From positions 31,382,111 through 31,446,110 of the forward strand of contig NC_081542.1 in assembly GCF_901000735.1 (NCBI RefSeq): a stretch of DNA of 64,000 bases, written 5' to 3'. Both the position numbers and the translations under genes were made by a program. This DNA comes from Corylus avellana. Lineage: Eukaryota; Streptophyta; Magnoliopsida; Fagales; Betulaceae. Below, in pieces: positions 1 through 12,486 of this stretch; position 1 is the first letter of the stretch, and every line of letters starts with the position of its first letter. The notes under the pieces were generated by a model. That model was not told the DNA's origin, did not search any database, and saw nothing but the letters and a program-made list of their open reading frames with translations.

Positions 1-866
1 ACTGTCATGAGACCCTTCGACCCAAATCTAATGATTAATTTGCAAAAAAATTGTACCGAGATGAAAAGCAAATATACAAAATATTATTTAACTAGCTTAC
101 CAGTAAAACTGGAACTTGGTAGTTTTTTCCTCGGGAAGACCAATCTGAATGCATCAACAAACCTAGTTGTGTAATTTTTTTGTCCCCTTCGTTTAAGCAT
201 ATAACCAGACAAAGTAATTAGACGACAACAAAAGTAAACAACCAAATCAACTCTAAGCCCCATGCCTCTTAATTGCATCGTCGTATAGATTCTATGCTTT
301 GTACTGTCCATTAATCGGCAGCCCCACCTCAAAGGAAAAATTTTTAATTTACATCATGGACAACGTATGCGACACCTTTCCATCCCTTAGTTTGAACCAA
401 AAAGATATATAATAAGCACAACAAGCATGTGCGTTGATACTTACTCTCAAGAAAAAAGAAAAAATGGCATTGGGTTAAGTCAAGTTGTTGGCAATCCACC
501 ATTATTGTACGTGCATTTGGGAAGTATAAAATGACAAAATTACCCTAAAATCATTTGTTCTATTTTTTCTTTTTTGAAAAAAAATGCAAAATTAGTATAT
601 ATATGGTTACATTGTTTCGCAATAAGTATATTAAAATGTACTGAGAGCTCACTTGGTCTAACACCCCAAAAATTATTAGTAGGTAATTAACTTGGTCTGG
701 GTTCTCAAATGGATGCTTATACTCTTCAAAATTAGAATACTAAGCAATGGCAAAACACAAATTTTCTATTAGTCTATTAATATTAATCATTACAACTAGA
801 TCAGTATTTACTCAAAATCATCACATTAATTAAAATTTGTATACTATGCACATGATCAGTGTAAAG
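1..866. other. AT-rich stretch without a recognised gene
   Basis: I see no recognisable coding region. A minus-strand open frame at 84-332 (82 codons) has no familiar motif and lies in AT-rich sequence, so I do not call it a gene. The stretch ends at the target duplication of the small CACTA element that follows. Confidence 0.5.
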
Positions 867-869
867 AGG

Positions 870-1377
870 CAATACAAGAAAGACGGTCTTTAGCGACAAC
901 ACGTCATCAGTATAAAGTCGTCACAAAAGGCCTTCAAGTGGTCGCTAATGACTATTAGGGACAACAAAAGTCCTTGTAGTGGTTGTCGTAGGTCATTAGT
1001 GATGACTTATACTATAAACATCATTAGGGACGACTTTAATAGTTGTTGCTAATAAACCTTATCATGAGATGACTTATCGTCGGTATTATCACGTTATCAG
1101 CAACAACACTCGGTCGCTAATTATATGTTCAATAATGATGTAAAATGTCGTCGCTAATGTACACAGATCAAGGATGACATTGTTGTCACTAATTATATGG
1201 CCAACAACGACCACTATACAATGTTGTCGTTGATGTTGATAGCATCAACGATGACAATTGTCGACACTGATATTATTTTTTTTGTCATTAGCGATGACCA
1301 AAAAATGTTGTCACTGATAAGTGATTATTAGCAATGACCTAAAAATTTGATTGTTACGAACGATTATTCATATAGTG
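870..1377. mobile_element. Small non-autonomous CACTA (En/Spm-type) element
   Basis: The left end reads CAATACAAGAAAG, one substitution from the usual CACTACAAGAAA, and the right end reads ATATAGTG. A 3-bp duplication AGG flanks it at 867-869 and 1378-1380, the size CACTA transposases make. The interior is a run of short direct and inverted copies of motifs such as GTCGCTAATGAC and GACGAC, resembling the subterminal repeats that bind CACTA TNPA-type proteins. It has no open frame of note. At 508 bp it would depend on a transposase made elsewhere. Confidence 0.75.
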
Positions 1378-1569
1378 AGGATCTATACTAAACTTTTAAT
1401 ATACAAATAAATGCAAGTCTGTAACAACTCGAGAAATCCTACAATGAGTCTTGAAGAAGTAACTAAATCAATATTATTTTGCCAAATATCGAATCTGTTT
1501 CAAGGTCCTTCTTATCGAAAACCTAGTTGACTTCTTTGTAAAACAAAGATGATGTTTTAAAGGTGAAAT

Positions 1570-3200
1570 ATAACACCCCCAAAATTGAACCGATTAATTC
1601 AATTCATCCTCGTAGTTTATTGGCAATACCTCAAGTGCAGTTAACTGGCCTGTAACTGGCTAAGGGAAATCACCCATTTACATAACAAAGTAAAATAAGT
1701 GGAAAGTGGAAATACATTATGTGAGATTACAAAAATCATAAATACCTGATATTATCATAATTCTATAGACTTGAAGCCTCCAATAATATTCTAAACACTA
1801 ACCAGATCAGAGCTTGTAAGACATTCACTCGGCGTCTTCATCCTAACGAACTTTTTCACTCTACATGCGGACGACTTGCTAAATTGCAATTAGCAGCGTA
1901 AGTTCAAGACTTAATAAACAAATATTATAGTTGAGTATACAATAAGCCTATAAGTAACAGTTATAACCTAGGAAAAGTAGAAGTAGGTTTTTAAAAACAT
2001 ATTGTCTCTATTATTATGCCATGAAAATGTGATTTATTTAACGAAGTACTAAGGCATAATTTCAGCAACAACCACTAATATTTAATACAAAGAAATCATG
2101 CTATAAGCATTTATAGTAAATCATAGCTATCCTTCGTATGGTCTATCTAAGCCCTTAACTTCTTCTTGATAGGGTTAGTGCTGTCACGAGGGACCTATAA
2201 TGTAATATTGGTGCTCGAAATATCATATGCATACTGTCCACTCACTAGCAGATCGATGGAGTTCGATCTCGGGTGGCTCACGCTGCTAATGACGTCCGTC
2301 TATAATAAACACCACTCAAATAGGACTGTGTTAGTTACAAACAACCATTGGATCAAAGGCCAAACATAATCAATAAACATATTTTGACCAAAGGGTCAAG
2401 CCCATATAACAAGCCCATGACAATTATACCGCACGTACTGATGTACCATGTCATATGATGGAATTTCATTCTTCATTTAGTTAAACATTTGTTCTTTCTT
2501 ATAAAAGTAATAGGCTTGGAATATATTATTGAAAATGCATGCTCAATTGACAGATCACATTTTTTATTTTAAACAATTGTAAGTATTTACCTACCTTATC
2601 CGCATATCTTGATCCCCTACTATTGCGAAACATAGTCTAACACTATATACATTACCTTGAGAATCGTATTTCATGCTTGTAATGCTAGACCCTCATTAAA
2701 ACTCTAATTACCCATTTATGGGCACTACCAAACATTCGGTCTCGATATTGAACATTCGGTGTATGATAGCCAAACGTTTGGTCAGACAGGGTGAAACGTT
2801 TAGTGTGTACCAGAATGCATGCAAAGCTTTAAAACTCCTACCTAATAGATACCATACATAGACCAAAGCTTCTAACAAATCAATAAAAACATGTTAAACC
2901 ATACCAACGTGACAAATCTTGAAGAACAAAAGTAAGCTCATCATTTTTGCAAAATCATGGTCTTTTAAGAGGAATAATTTATAAATGCATTTTGCCATAT
3001 TCAAGACTTGTAAAAATCATGGTAAATCATATGGATAGAGTATAGGCAACACGAAAAAATGAGTATGACTTAAGGTTTTATTTTAATAAAGATGGATTAA
3101 CAATAAAATATCTCTTTCTCTCTCTAAAATCACATTCTCTCTTTAGATTTGTCACAGTTGACGGTTCTGAGTTAGGGTTTCATCGAACGTTCCGGGTATT
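1570..3200 (-). repeat. Degenerate gypsy-type LTR (related to the solo LTR at 18490-20476)
   Basis: The left edge, AACACCCCCAAAATT, matches the edge of the solo LTR near 18495. Several internal blocks match too: the 'gggacctataatgtaatattggtg' type block near 2190 resembles 19080, 'aacaaccattggatc' near 2340 resembles 19229, and 'attataccgcacgtac' near 2425 resembles 19308. Terminal GTAATACCCC/GGGGTATTAC-type ends are usual for plant Ty3/gypsy LTRs. I cannot find the right terminus. The LTR appears cut near 3200, where CACTA-derived coding sequence starts. Coordinates are approximate. Confidence 0.6.
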
Positions 3201-3209
3201 CTCAAACGT

Positions 3210-5463
3210 TCAATGAGGAATAAAATAATTAAAATTGACATTTAGTTTTTTGCAGAAAATGAAATGATTAATCGCATCCATCTGCAACTTGTGCTTCTCC
3301 CTCTCAGCTTCAATGGCTATTTCAAATTCAGCACGCAAGACCATTGAGCCGCCAGGGTTCTGCGACCGTGCTTGGGATGGTGTATAATATGAGTGGATGT
3401 TGCTGTGCATAGGCAAAATATTCTTACTAACCCCTCGAATACGACCCGCATATTCAGGCTTATTGCTGTGCGCCTGGGTGTACGCGTTGTTTGGTGTCCA
3501 CCGAATCGTCCCCTATGGCCCATCTATCAATTCCGCTGGGTCAGTTTCCAATAGCTCCTTCATCCATACCTGTACGTTACATTACACATGATCATCGTTA
3601 TTTATATAAGTGTTAATCCTCAATATGTTAATACATAAATAAAAATTCAGGACAAGGTGTAAGGAGCTTACAATTCTCTCCATGACCACCAGATTTGGGC
3701 AACTACCATCTTTCTTTTTATGAGTCTTGATGTAATTCCTCGCTCGCGTAGGAGCCCTGCTCGACGTAATTACCTACAATAAGTTCAAATCATCAATAAA
3801 ACGTTCATATATATATATTACACAATATATGACATATACATATACATATGGTAAATTAGAGTAGTATATCCTCATGTAACACCATTGCGAAGCTCTTCGA
3901 GCCGGTGTAGTGTGGTGTTTGATTAAGTGCTCGTATGTCTCTCATGTGCTGAGCATATTCCTACGAACACAACATGTAGACGTTATTAATAGCTGAACCA
4001 TTGAACAATTATAATTAACGAAACACAAATAGTTTGAAATTGTGACCTAATTGATAAGCGGGATCACACCATTTCACCAACAATTTTTTCACGTCTGCAG
4101 GGTTGTACTTTGCAATGGTCTGCCGCATCCTCGCCGCCACTGTCGTAGGAGTATCGCTGCGCTGAATGTTGAGCTTATTCTTTAACTTGTGCCTCCAAAG
4201 CTTTAGCTTCTCGCCCATGTCTTTGAGCGTGTCCTTTTTTATTGCCGCCATATCCGACCCAGGCATGATGTAGAAGTGGTTCTATATCAGTTAAAAACTG
4301 GGGTATTAAAGAGCAGGTTGTTTTACAAAATTTACTATACAAATGCTACATATCATAAATTAAGAACATCTAATCTACACTTACAATCAATGACTCAAAT
4401 AAATCCTCCTTCGTATTTTCTGGTACCTCATTCCAGTAATCGGATATCCTCACAAAGGACCCACTCTTGACAATCTTGCCCATCATCCGTCTAAATTTTC
4501 CCTCGCTTCGTCTTATAGGTTGCCACGCGTCATTATACTCCATGACAATCCTTTTCCCATCGGGTATGTCCCACAACTTGTGCAAGTCATTTATGGTCAA
4601 CACTTTAAATTTATCCTCGTGATTTGCATTGATGTTTAATTAACACACAAATGGTGAAACAGATATTATTTGAATTTAAGTACTAACTACATGTACCATC
4701 ATGCATAAATATGTACATATTTAGGGTTCTGAATAGCATACATACATACCTATCGTCCGAACCTGGTCAACAGTCAATACTGGCCAAGCAGGGTCATCGT
4801 GCTGCTGACCGTGTGCATCACCTGTCCCGTCATCCAAGTCATCGGGGGCCTGTGTCTCACTATCATCTACACGTGTGCTGCTATGTGGCGGCCAATCGAA
4901 ATAGCCGTGTGGCAATAAACCCAATTGGGTCAATGTGGGTGGTGGGGATAGCAAACTTGGGGATTCATCAGAGTCTCGAGGAGTAGGCTCATATCAATAC
5001 CCTAGCTGGGTAAGGCTTGTTGGATAGGATGGGTTAGGGAAATTCGGGCCTAGATCAATTGAAGAGCCGGGAATGTCGAAGACATAATCGTCTCTCGTAG
5101 GTCTCTGCCCTTCCACATGCTCTAGAAGTATCAGTTGATACCCTGATTGCTGCCTCAGAAGCATAGCAGCTTCCTGTGACTCACTGTCAGTAAGGTCATG
5201 ATGCGATCTCGACCCATGGTCACCCGTAGCTTTCCGCCCAGAAGATTGTGCCCTCCGATCTCGCTCAGAAGAATGTGCCCTCCGTCCTCACCATGCACCT
5301 CAACTCGAGGCTCACTATTGTCATCCCCGACTTTGTGCATGCCGAATGCATCATGCAACATGGCGTGCATATTTCTACCCTGTTCAGTGCTTGCACCAGC
5401 ATCTGTGACCGGATATGTTGAATTGAAGCCTTCAACAGGAGTTCGTATAAGCCTCTCGCCATG
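3210..5463 (-). pseudogene. CACTA (En/Spm) transposon protein of the Transposase_24 (Ptta/En/Spm) type, broken
   Basis: Read on the minus strand, separate exon-like blocks match the plant Ptta/En/Spm family I know from CACTA elements. At 4603-4370 the block begins LWDIPDGKRIVMEYND and goes on to a W..VPE segment. At 4266-4015 lies the KLKLWRHKLKNKLN block followed by WCDPAYQ. Near 3955-3870 comes TPHYTGSKSFA, near 3775-3670 THKKKDGS, and near 3590-3210 a C-terminal part with GRIRGVSKNILP. Further upstream (5460-4720) are acidic, low-complexity frames including MHAMLHDAFG. No single frame joins them, so introns and frameshifts both break it. In the family these proteins bind the subterminal repeats and assist transposition. 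The repeats at 5823-6596 to the right fit the 5' end of the same element. I am sure of the family, not of exon limits. Confidence 0.65.
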
Positions 5464-5600
5464 ATAAATCTAATCTTTGTATTTGGGCCACATTCCTTTC
5501 CCTTCTGTTAAGTTGTCGTATACCAAACCTAGGAGGTGTCTCATGTTACAGTGACACGACTTATAGGGGCACACAATAAGTTTGTTTTGAGTGTCGCCAA

Positions 5601-5624
5601 TATATATATATATATATATATATA
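5601..5624. repeat. (TA)12 microsatellite followed by a GA-rich purine tract
   Basis: Pure TA dinucleotides at 5601-5624 are followed by an almost all-purine plus strand from about 5635 to 5800 (GAGAGA, GGGGGGAAAAAAAAG). The open frames reported across this stretch are low-complexity artefacts. Confidence 0.9.
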
Positions 5625-5822
5625 ACGTACTCGACGAAGAGGGAGAGAGTGTGAGAGAGACCGCCAGGAGGGAAAGACCGCTGGAAGAGAGAAAAATGAG
5701 AGAGAGAGAGAGAGCTGCTTGTGTGGGAAAGAAAAGAGAAATGGGGGGGAAAAAAAAGAGAAAGGAGGAAGAAGAAGGGGGGAAGGGCACGCTTGTAGCG
5801 CGCCTTCCTGAGGCCACTTAGT

Positions 5823-6596
5823 AACATGCCACATGTGGCATGTTACTAATTTGGTAACGTGCCACAATGGTACGTTATTAATTTGGTAACATGCCACAGT
5901 GGCACGTTACTAATTTAGTAATGTGCCACGACATGTTATTAATTTAGTAACATGCCATAGTGGGACGTTACTAATTTTGTAACGTGCCACAGTGGGACGT
6001 TACTAATTTTGTAACGTGCCACAGTAGCATGTTATTAATTTAGTAACGTGCCACTGTGGGATGTTACTATACTGGTGGTATTGCGATTGAGTCCCTGGTA
6101 TTGTGATTGAGCGCAAGTCGAGTCTCTGTTACGGAAATCGAGCATAAGCGCTGCGGATAAAATTTTTGGTAACGTTTCAAATTGACACATTACCATTTGG
6201 TAACATGTTTTCTTGACGCGTTACAAAATTGTAACGTATCAAGTTAACATGTTACAATTTAGTAACGTATTAACTTAACACGTTACCAAAATGTTAACTG
6301 TCAACTTGACACGTTAACACATTATAACATGTCAAGATGACACGTTACAGAATGGTAACATGTGCAGTTGACATGTTACCAAAAGATGACGTGTCAATTT
6401 AAAACGTCATCTTTTTGTAACATGGTAGTTTCAACATGTCACCAAACGGTGACGTGTTGAAATTGACACATTACTAAAGATTATAGTAACGTGTTGGAAA
6501 CTAATACATCACAATATGGTAATGTGGCAAAAAGTTGTGAATAGTTGCCACATCACTAAACATCCTAATTTTTGAAGTGAGGCAATGTTTCTAGTG
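5823..6596 (-). mobile_element. CACTA element 5' end with subterminal repeat array
   Basis: About a dozen copies of GTAACGTGCCAC and its reverse complement GTGGCACGTTAC alternate from 5823 to about 6060. Diverged forms (AACGTGTCAANTTGACACGTT) continue to about 6540. The right border ends in TTTCTAGTG at 6596, which read on the minus strand is CACTAGAAACATTG, a CACTA terminus. The following ACA could be half of a 3-bp target duplication, but no matching left terminus was found. The minus orientation agrees with the transposase exons at 3210-5463. Confidence 0.65.
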
Positions 6597-6599
6597 ACA

Positions 6600-7975
6600 A
6601 ATGTTCGATTTGAGTAATTTACTTTTGATAGGTAGTTACAAGTAATTAAAATTAGACCTTTCTACTCTTTTGGTCATGCATGGTATGACCATATAACCAT
6701 CATTTCGCCCAAAACCTTCATGTTGGTTGTCTCTAACCTCTTGAAATCGTAGAGTGAGAGAGAAAAAAGAAAAGCGGAGTGAGAGAGGACATGTGCTTGG
6801 AGGAATTGATCCTCAAACCTCAAAGCTTCTACCTTGAGGTAATCATTTAAATCCAGACCCTTAATTACTTTCTGTTTTCCACGATCATATGTTGTTTAAT
6901 ACCATATCCAACTATGTTTATCTATTTCCATAACTATGAGTTAAGTTATAGTTTTCTTTCAAAAGTTATTATTTTTTCACACAAGTTTTAGATTATGTAT
7001 CTTGTTTTTTAGAATCAAAACAGCATATAAATATCTCTTTTGCAGTAATTTGATTTCCATTACATAATTGATTTGCAATGGATTTTATATTGGAAATATA
7101 GATCTATCATATTTGAACATTTTAAAGATGCGAATCGGAGTTATATGATTGAATATTGTTGGTTTAAATATGCATGTATGTTAGATGATTTGTTTTAAGA
7201 TTCTGTACCGATTAAGAGTTAGATTATTGCGTGAGATTAGGATTTTATAGTCAGACCTATGTTTTATTGAGGGTTGAACGTTTGGTCTTTGAAAACAAAA
7301 ACGATTGATAGAGACCGTAATGGTTTAATTACGGTTCTAGCTATTTGATTAGGGTTTAGCGCATAGGATTAGACTTTGTAAAGTATTACATAATTGATGT
7401 TAGCATGTGATTTGGAGTGTTACTTATGTATGAGTAAATTCTATAAATTATGTAAATGTGATATTCCCCAAATGTTTCTTACTTGATTAAACCTATTGAT
7501 TTATGTTATGAGCCTAATGATTAAACATAATAAGATTTTGCTTTAAATTAGCGATGATTATTTTAACAAATTGATTAAACCCTCTTCAAAGTAAAACACA
7601 TTTTCAGATGGTATAATAATTAATGGAGACAACACATTTTCGTGAAAATTCATTGGTTAATAGTTGTAGGTTACAAATTCTTTCGCGAAAATTCACTGTT
7701 TAATAGTTGTAGGTTACAAATTCTTTCTCAAGGCACATTACATAAATTAGTTTCATAACAATTTACTTAATAAGTTTTGGACTTACACAGTTATTTCTTT
7801 TCCAGGGTAAAATACCTCGGTGTTTTGCAGATTTCGCAGTTTGCTAGCTTGTGAAGTGAGAAATTCGGTAGGATGAAGATGTCAAGCGAATGGCTCAAAT
7901 TGTTCGGTTTGCTTAGATAGATGATAGTTGTAAACATTATAGAAATGTCTGTTTGGATGCGTCATTCATATTGGT
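6600..7975 (+). repeat. Degenerate LTR-like sequence, probably the same gypsy family in inverted orientation
   Basis: No coding frame is visible. The block near 7850, GTGAGAAATTCGGTAGGATGAAGATG, resembles the reverse complement of about 1830-1860. At 7635-7735 a segment of about 49 bp, containing TTAATAGTTGTAGGTTACAA, is repeated in tandem. Bases 7690-8050 recur at 22332-22900, so this stretch was duplicated together with BBE fragment C. Assignment to the LTR family rests on short matches only. Confidence 0.4.
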
Positions 7976-8138
7976 TATAAGCATGAAGATTACCGGGAAA
8001 CTTTATAATGTGCATGAAGATTCACGCGTATGAAACCCAATCTATTTATTTATGCTTAATTATACAGAAACAAGGAAAAGGAAAAACAAAAAAACAACAA
8101 GGCCTTTATTCCTTATAATTTGTTCTATCTAAATACCG

Positions 8139-8558
8139 TTAATCACCTCCCTTCTTCCACCCGGAAGAAAAGAGGGGGATGCTTTGTTTATTTTTGAAGA
8201 AATTAGCAGGATCAACTGTAGTCTTCACCTGCACTAGCTTGTCAAAGTTGCTCTTGAAATATTTGTTACCCCATATTCTCACCCGTTCATAGCTTGTGTT
8301 GCCTTTACTATTTGTTCCAATGTCAAGGTCCCTGTAATTCACATATGCAGCTCTTGGAGATTTCGAAACGTAGGGAGCCATGTAGCTGTAAAGCCTTCTC
8401 ATCCAACTTATATGCCTTTCTGATGCCACTGTTCCTTCTTCTTCCCAAAACACCCCACAAAAAATTTTGTAGATATTACCAACTCTATGTGGGAAAGGAA
8501 TCTCGGATTCCGAAATTTCACTCATTCTGCCCCCATACAGATTCAGGATCATTAAAGC
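8139..8558 (-). pseudogene. BBE-like copy A, C-terminal part (3' of copia insertion)
   Basis: This is the C-terminal piece of a berberine bridge enzyme-like FAD oxidoreductase. It runs from YGGRMSEI through FPHRVGNIYKI to NYRDLDIG and VDPANFFKNKQSIP, ending in TAA at 8139-8141. The order matches the family's C-terminal BBE domain. The active-site Lys-x-Gln seen in the live gene (KIQY) reads KIF here, so the Gln is lost. The upstream part resumes at 13907 after a copia element. The AAAGC at 8554-8558 is one half of the target duplication. The frame across the removed element would still meet a TGA (13918-13920), so this locus cannot encode a full protein. Confidence 0.9.
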
Positions 8559-9169
8559 TGTTGTGACAAATGCAAATTCCAAGATCACCAAAGAAGTAGA
8601 AAAGTATAGAATAGAAAAATAACACAACCACACAAGACACCAAGATTTAAGTGGTTCGGCTTAACAAGCCTCCATCAACTGGCAGAGACGATCCAGGAGA
8701 AATTCACTAACAAAAGAGTGGAGTACAAAGAGTAGTATGAATAAAATCACTCAAACCCAAAAGCCTAAATACACCCCAATCTCACTCAAAAGAGAATTAA
8801 ATACAAAAGAGAAAATATTCTCTAAATTTCTCTAAGCTTTTCAGCATTCCAAATGTGAGATCAAATTGAAGAAAAATGGTGAACTTCTTCTCTCTACAGC
8901 ACAAGTCTCTCTCTCTCGGCAACTTCAGCTCTTCTTTCTCTCAATTTTCTCAACTAAAAGTTGCTGCATCTCTTCATGACCGAATGGCTTCAACATTTAA
9001 CAACAAAGCCATTTTGTCAAAGCTTCTAGAAGAAGCTTAATAAAGAAGGGACAAAATGGACGTGTGAGAGAGAGAAGCTTAAGTCAAAAGGTATGGGTGT
9101 AAAAGTGACCATAATTGCTTGGGGCCCACGGTGAGGTTGAAGAGGAAATGCAAGTCACCTGTTCTAACA
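8559..9169 (-). repeat. Copia 3' LTR (left on the plus strand)
   Basis: 611 bp with TG...CA ends. The adjoining bases 9170-9187 give on the minus strand AAGGTGGAGATT, a polypurine tract directly before the LTR start TGTTAGAAC. Confidence 0.95.
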
Positions 9170-9250
9170 AATCTCCACCTTGACTTGAATTTCATCAAGT
9201 CTTCAACACAAATCTCCTCAAGACGTTTGCTCCAACACCCCTAAGGGTAA

Positions 9251-12200
9251 TTACAAACTACAAACACCAATCAACCCCAAGCAATGCTTGAACTTGAGGA
9301 TCGAAAGTGGCTTAGTCAACATGTTTGTTGGATTTTTCGCTGTAGCAATTTTCTTCACTATGATATCAGCTTGTGTCATGACCTCCCGAAGAAAATGATA
9401 TCTGACATCAATGTTGTTTGGTCCTCTCATGATACATTTGATTTTTGGTCAAATGTATTGCGCTCTAGCTATCACAAAATACAACAATCTCACCCTGTTG
9501 CAAACCCAAATCACTAACCAAACCTCTGAGCCAAATTGCTTCTTTCACTGCCTCTGCTGCTGCCATATACTCTGCCTCTGTAGTGGACAAAGCAACTGTC
9601 GACTGTAAAGTCGCTTTCCAACTAATGGCAGACCCCGAGAGAGTGAAAACAAAACCTGTCAGAGATTTTCTTTTATCCAAATCACCAGCATAATCTGAAT
9701 CAACATAACCAGTGACACTGGAACTGATACCACTGCCTCTATCATAGACTAAACCAATATTTGCAGTGCCCCATAAATAACGAAGTATCCATTTCACTGC
9801 CTGCAGTGAACCTTGCCCGGATTCGCCATGTAGCGACTAACAACACTAACTGCCTGTGAAATATCTAGACGAGTGCACACCATAGCATACATGATGCTTC
9901 CAACTGCACTGGAGTAATGAACACGTGACATGAGCTGCTCCTCCTCCTCACTCTGTGGCGCTGATGTTGTTGAGAGTCTGAAATGAGCTGCAAGTGGAGT
10001 ACTCACTGGTTTAGAATTATGCATACCAAAGCGTTCAAGTACTTTCTCAGTGTACTTTTTCTGTGACAAGTACAACTTTCCCGCTTTTCTATCCCTGTGA
10101 ATCTCCATACCGAGGATTTTCTTCGCAGCACCCAAATCCTTCATTTCAAACTCATCACTCAACATAGATTTCAATCTCTTAATCTCCAACATGCTTTTAG
10201 CACCAATAAGCATGTCATCCACATAGAGTAACAAATAAACAAAAGAACCATTAGACAATTCCCTGTAATACACACAGCTATCATAGCTACTTCTTGTGTA
10301 ACCATGTCCGATCATAAAGCTGTCAAAGCACTTGTACCACTATCTTGGAGATTGTTTTAAACCATACAACAACCTCCTCAACTGACAAACATGATCTTCT
10401 TTATCTTCAGCAATTAACCCTTTTGGCTGATGCATGTAAATGGTTTTCTCAAGCTCACCATGTAGAAATGCAGTTTTCACATCAAGTTGCTTAAGATCCA
10501 AATCATTTAGAGCAACCATGGCAAGCAAAACACGAATAGAACTATGTCTCACAACAGGAGAGAAAACTTCATTGAAGTCTATACCTTCTCTATGACTATA
10601 GCCCTTTGCTACCAAATGTGCCTTGAACCTTGCATCTTCAACACCTGGGATTCCTTCCTTTTTCTTGAAGATCCATTTGCAACCAATAGTTTTAGCACCT
10701 TTAGGCAATTTCACCAATTCCCATGTTTGGTTCTTATGAAGAGACTCAATCTCCTCATTCATGGCAACAACCCATTGAGCAGACTCACTACTTGTGACAG
10801 CTTCTGAGTAAGTGGCAGGCTCCTAGACTGCAGTGCCCTCTGCCACAGTAAATGCATATGCTACCAAATCTGTATAGCCATATCTTTGAGGTGGCCTAAT
10901 CTGCCTCCTCTGTCTACCAGCCGCAATACTGGTCTCTTGCTCTTCTTGTGGATCATCATCATCAGAAACTGGAATCATGAACATCTGTAACAGGCTGATC
11001 TTGAGTGTTATCTCGCACCCTCTATGAAGCCTCCACCTGAAGCTCCACCTCCTTGCTAGAACCTTGCTCCTTTCCTGCAAAAACAATAGACTCCTTTCCC
11101 GAATGAAGCATGGTAGATTCATCAAATACAACATCTCTACTGACTATAAACTTAGGTGATTTAGGATCAAAACACCACAATCTATATCCCTTCACCCCAT
11201 CCTTATAGCCTAGAAATATACATTCCTTTGACCTAGGCTCAAGCTTACCATCATTCATATGACAATAAGCAGGACAACCAAAAGTTTTTAAAAATGAATA
11301 ATCAGCAGGAGTACCAGACCATACCTCATAAGGAGTTTTACAATCAATGGCTGTTGATGGAGAACGGTTGACCAAATAGCAAGCAGTATTGACCGCCTCA
11401 GCCCAAAAATCTCTAGACAACCCGGCATTTGAAAGTAAGCAATGCGCTCTCTCCAAGAGAGTCCTGTTCATCCGCTCAGCAACCCCATTTTGCTGTGGAG
11501 TATGACTAACTGTGCGATGTCTAGCGATGCCTTCATCCTTGCAGAATTTATTAAATTCACCACCACAAAATTCCATGCCGTTGTCTGTTCTGAGTCGCTT
11601 GATTTTCTTCCCAGTCTGATTCTCAATTAATGTCTTCCATTGCTTGAAAGTGGCAAACACATCACTTTTCTTCTTCAAAAAATACACCCAAACTTTTCTC
11701 GAATAATCATCAATAAATGTAACAAAGTATCGAGCACCACCCTTTGATGGAACCTGAGAGGGACCCCATAGATCTAAATGGGTATAATCCAATGTACCAT
11801 TTGTTCTATGGATCCCTGTACTAAACTTGACTCTGCACTGTTTCCCGAACACACAATGCTCACAAAAGTCAAGAGATCCTGTTTTCTGGTCACAAAGCAA
11901 ACCCCATTTGCTCAGGATTGTCATACCCCTCTCACTCATATGACCCAACCGCATATGCCATAACCGGGTGGTGTCTGAATCTGGATCATCTGAAGAAGAC
12001 ACAGCAGCTGAACCTGTTATCGTACTACCTTGAAGAAAGTAGAGGCCATCAACCTTGTTACCTTTCATTATAACCAATGAGCCTTTGCTAACCCGAATGA
12101 CTCCACCTACACCGGAATACTTGTATTCAAGGGAGTCTAAAGTGCCCAATGAAATAAGATTTTCTTCAAATCTGGTATATGTCGAACATTCGTCAAAGTC

Positions 12201-12420
12201 CTCACAATCCCATCATGCATCCTAATTCTGATTGTACCAATACCAACAATCTTGCAGACGACATTATTTCCCATCAAGACTAAACCACCATTGACTGAAT
12301 CATAGGTAGTAAATCAATCCCTTTTAGGAAACATATGAAATGTACAAGCAGTATCAAGGACCCACTTGTCGTTAGAATGATCATTAAAAACGGTAACTGC
12401 AAGGACAAGGTCTGAACCCC
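9251..12420 (-). pseudogene. Copia pol polyprotein (protease, integrase, RT, RNase H) with several breaks
   Basis: Reading down the minus strand: the protease motif WVLDTACTFHM lies near 12360, interrupted by TGA at 12314-12316. A one-base frameshift lies near 12160. From 12149 the integrase follows, with GAG-pre-integrase H/C residues ([16 protein letters not shown]) and the catalytic D, D, E in [15 protein letters not shown] and [10 protein letters not shown]. Reverse transcriptase begins near 10760 (TWELVKLPKGAK, KQLDVKTAFLHG). It is broken by TAG at 10340-10342 and resumes with the catalytic YVDDMLIGA. A frameshift near 9795 precedes RNase H (VDSDYAGDLDKRKS, TEAEYMAA). A second TAG follows FCDS near 9465, and the frame ends GVCSL at 9251. 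Both TAGs stand where related elements have CAG (Gln). The order integrase before RT identifies copia. Confidence 0.95.
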
Positions 12421-12486
12421 TAGAATTCCCTTCGACAACACCAGCCACAGAAGAGGAACTTTGCTTGTCACCTTCCTCTTTATTTT

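Noticed and set aside
2166..2369. 67-codon plus frame
   Set aside because: It lies in LTR-like sequence whose relative at 19047-19265 is open in a different frame and strand, so coding is not conserved.
5470..5897. Three overlapping minus open frames of 88-118 codons
   Set aside because: They translate a TA microsatellite and a purine tract (runs of YIYI, and Ser/Leu/Phe from the complement) and stay open because of composition.
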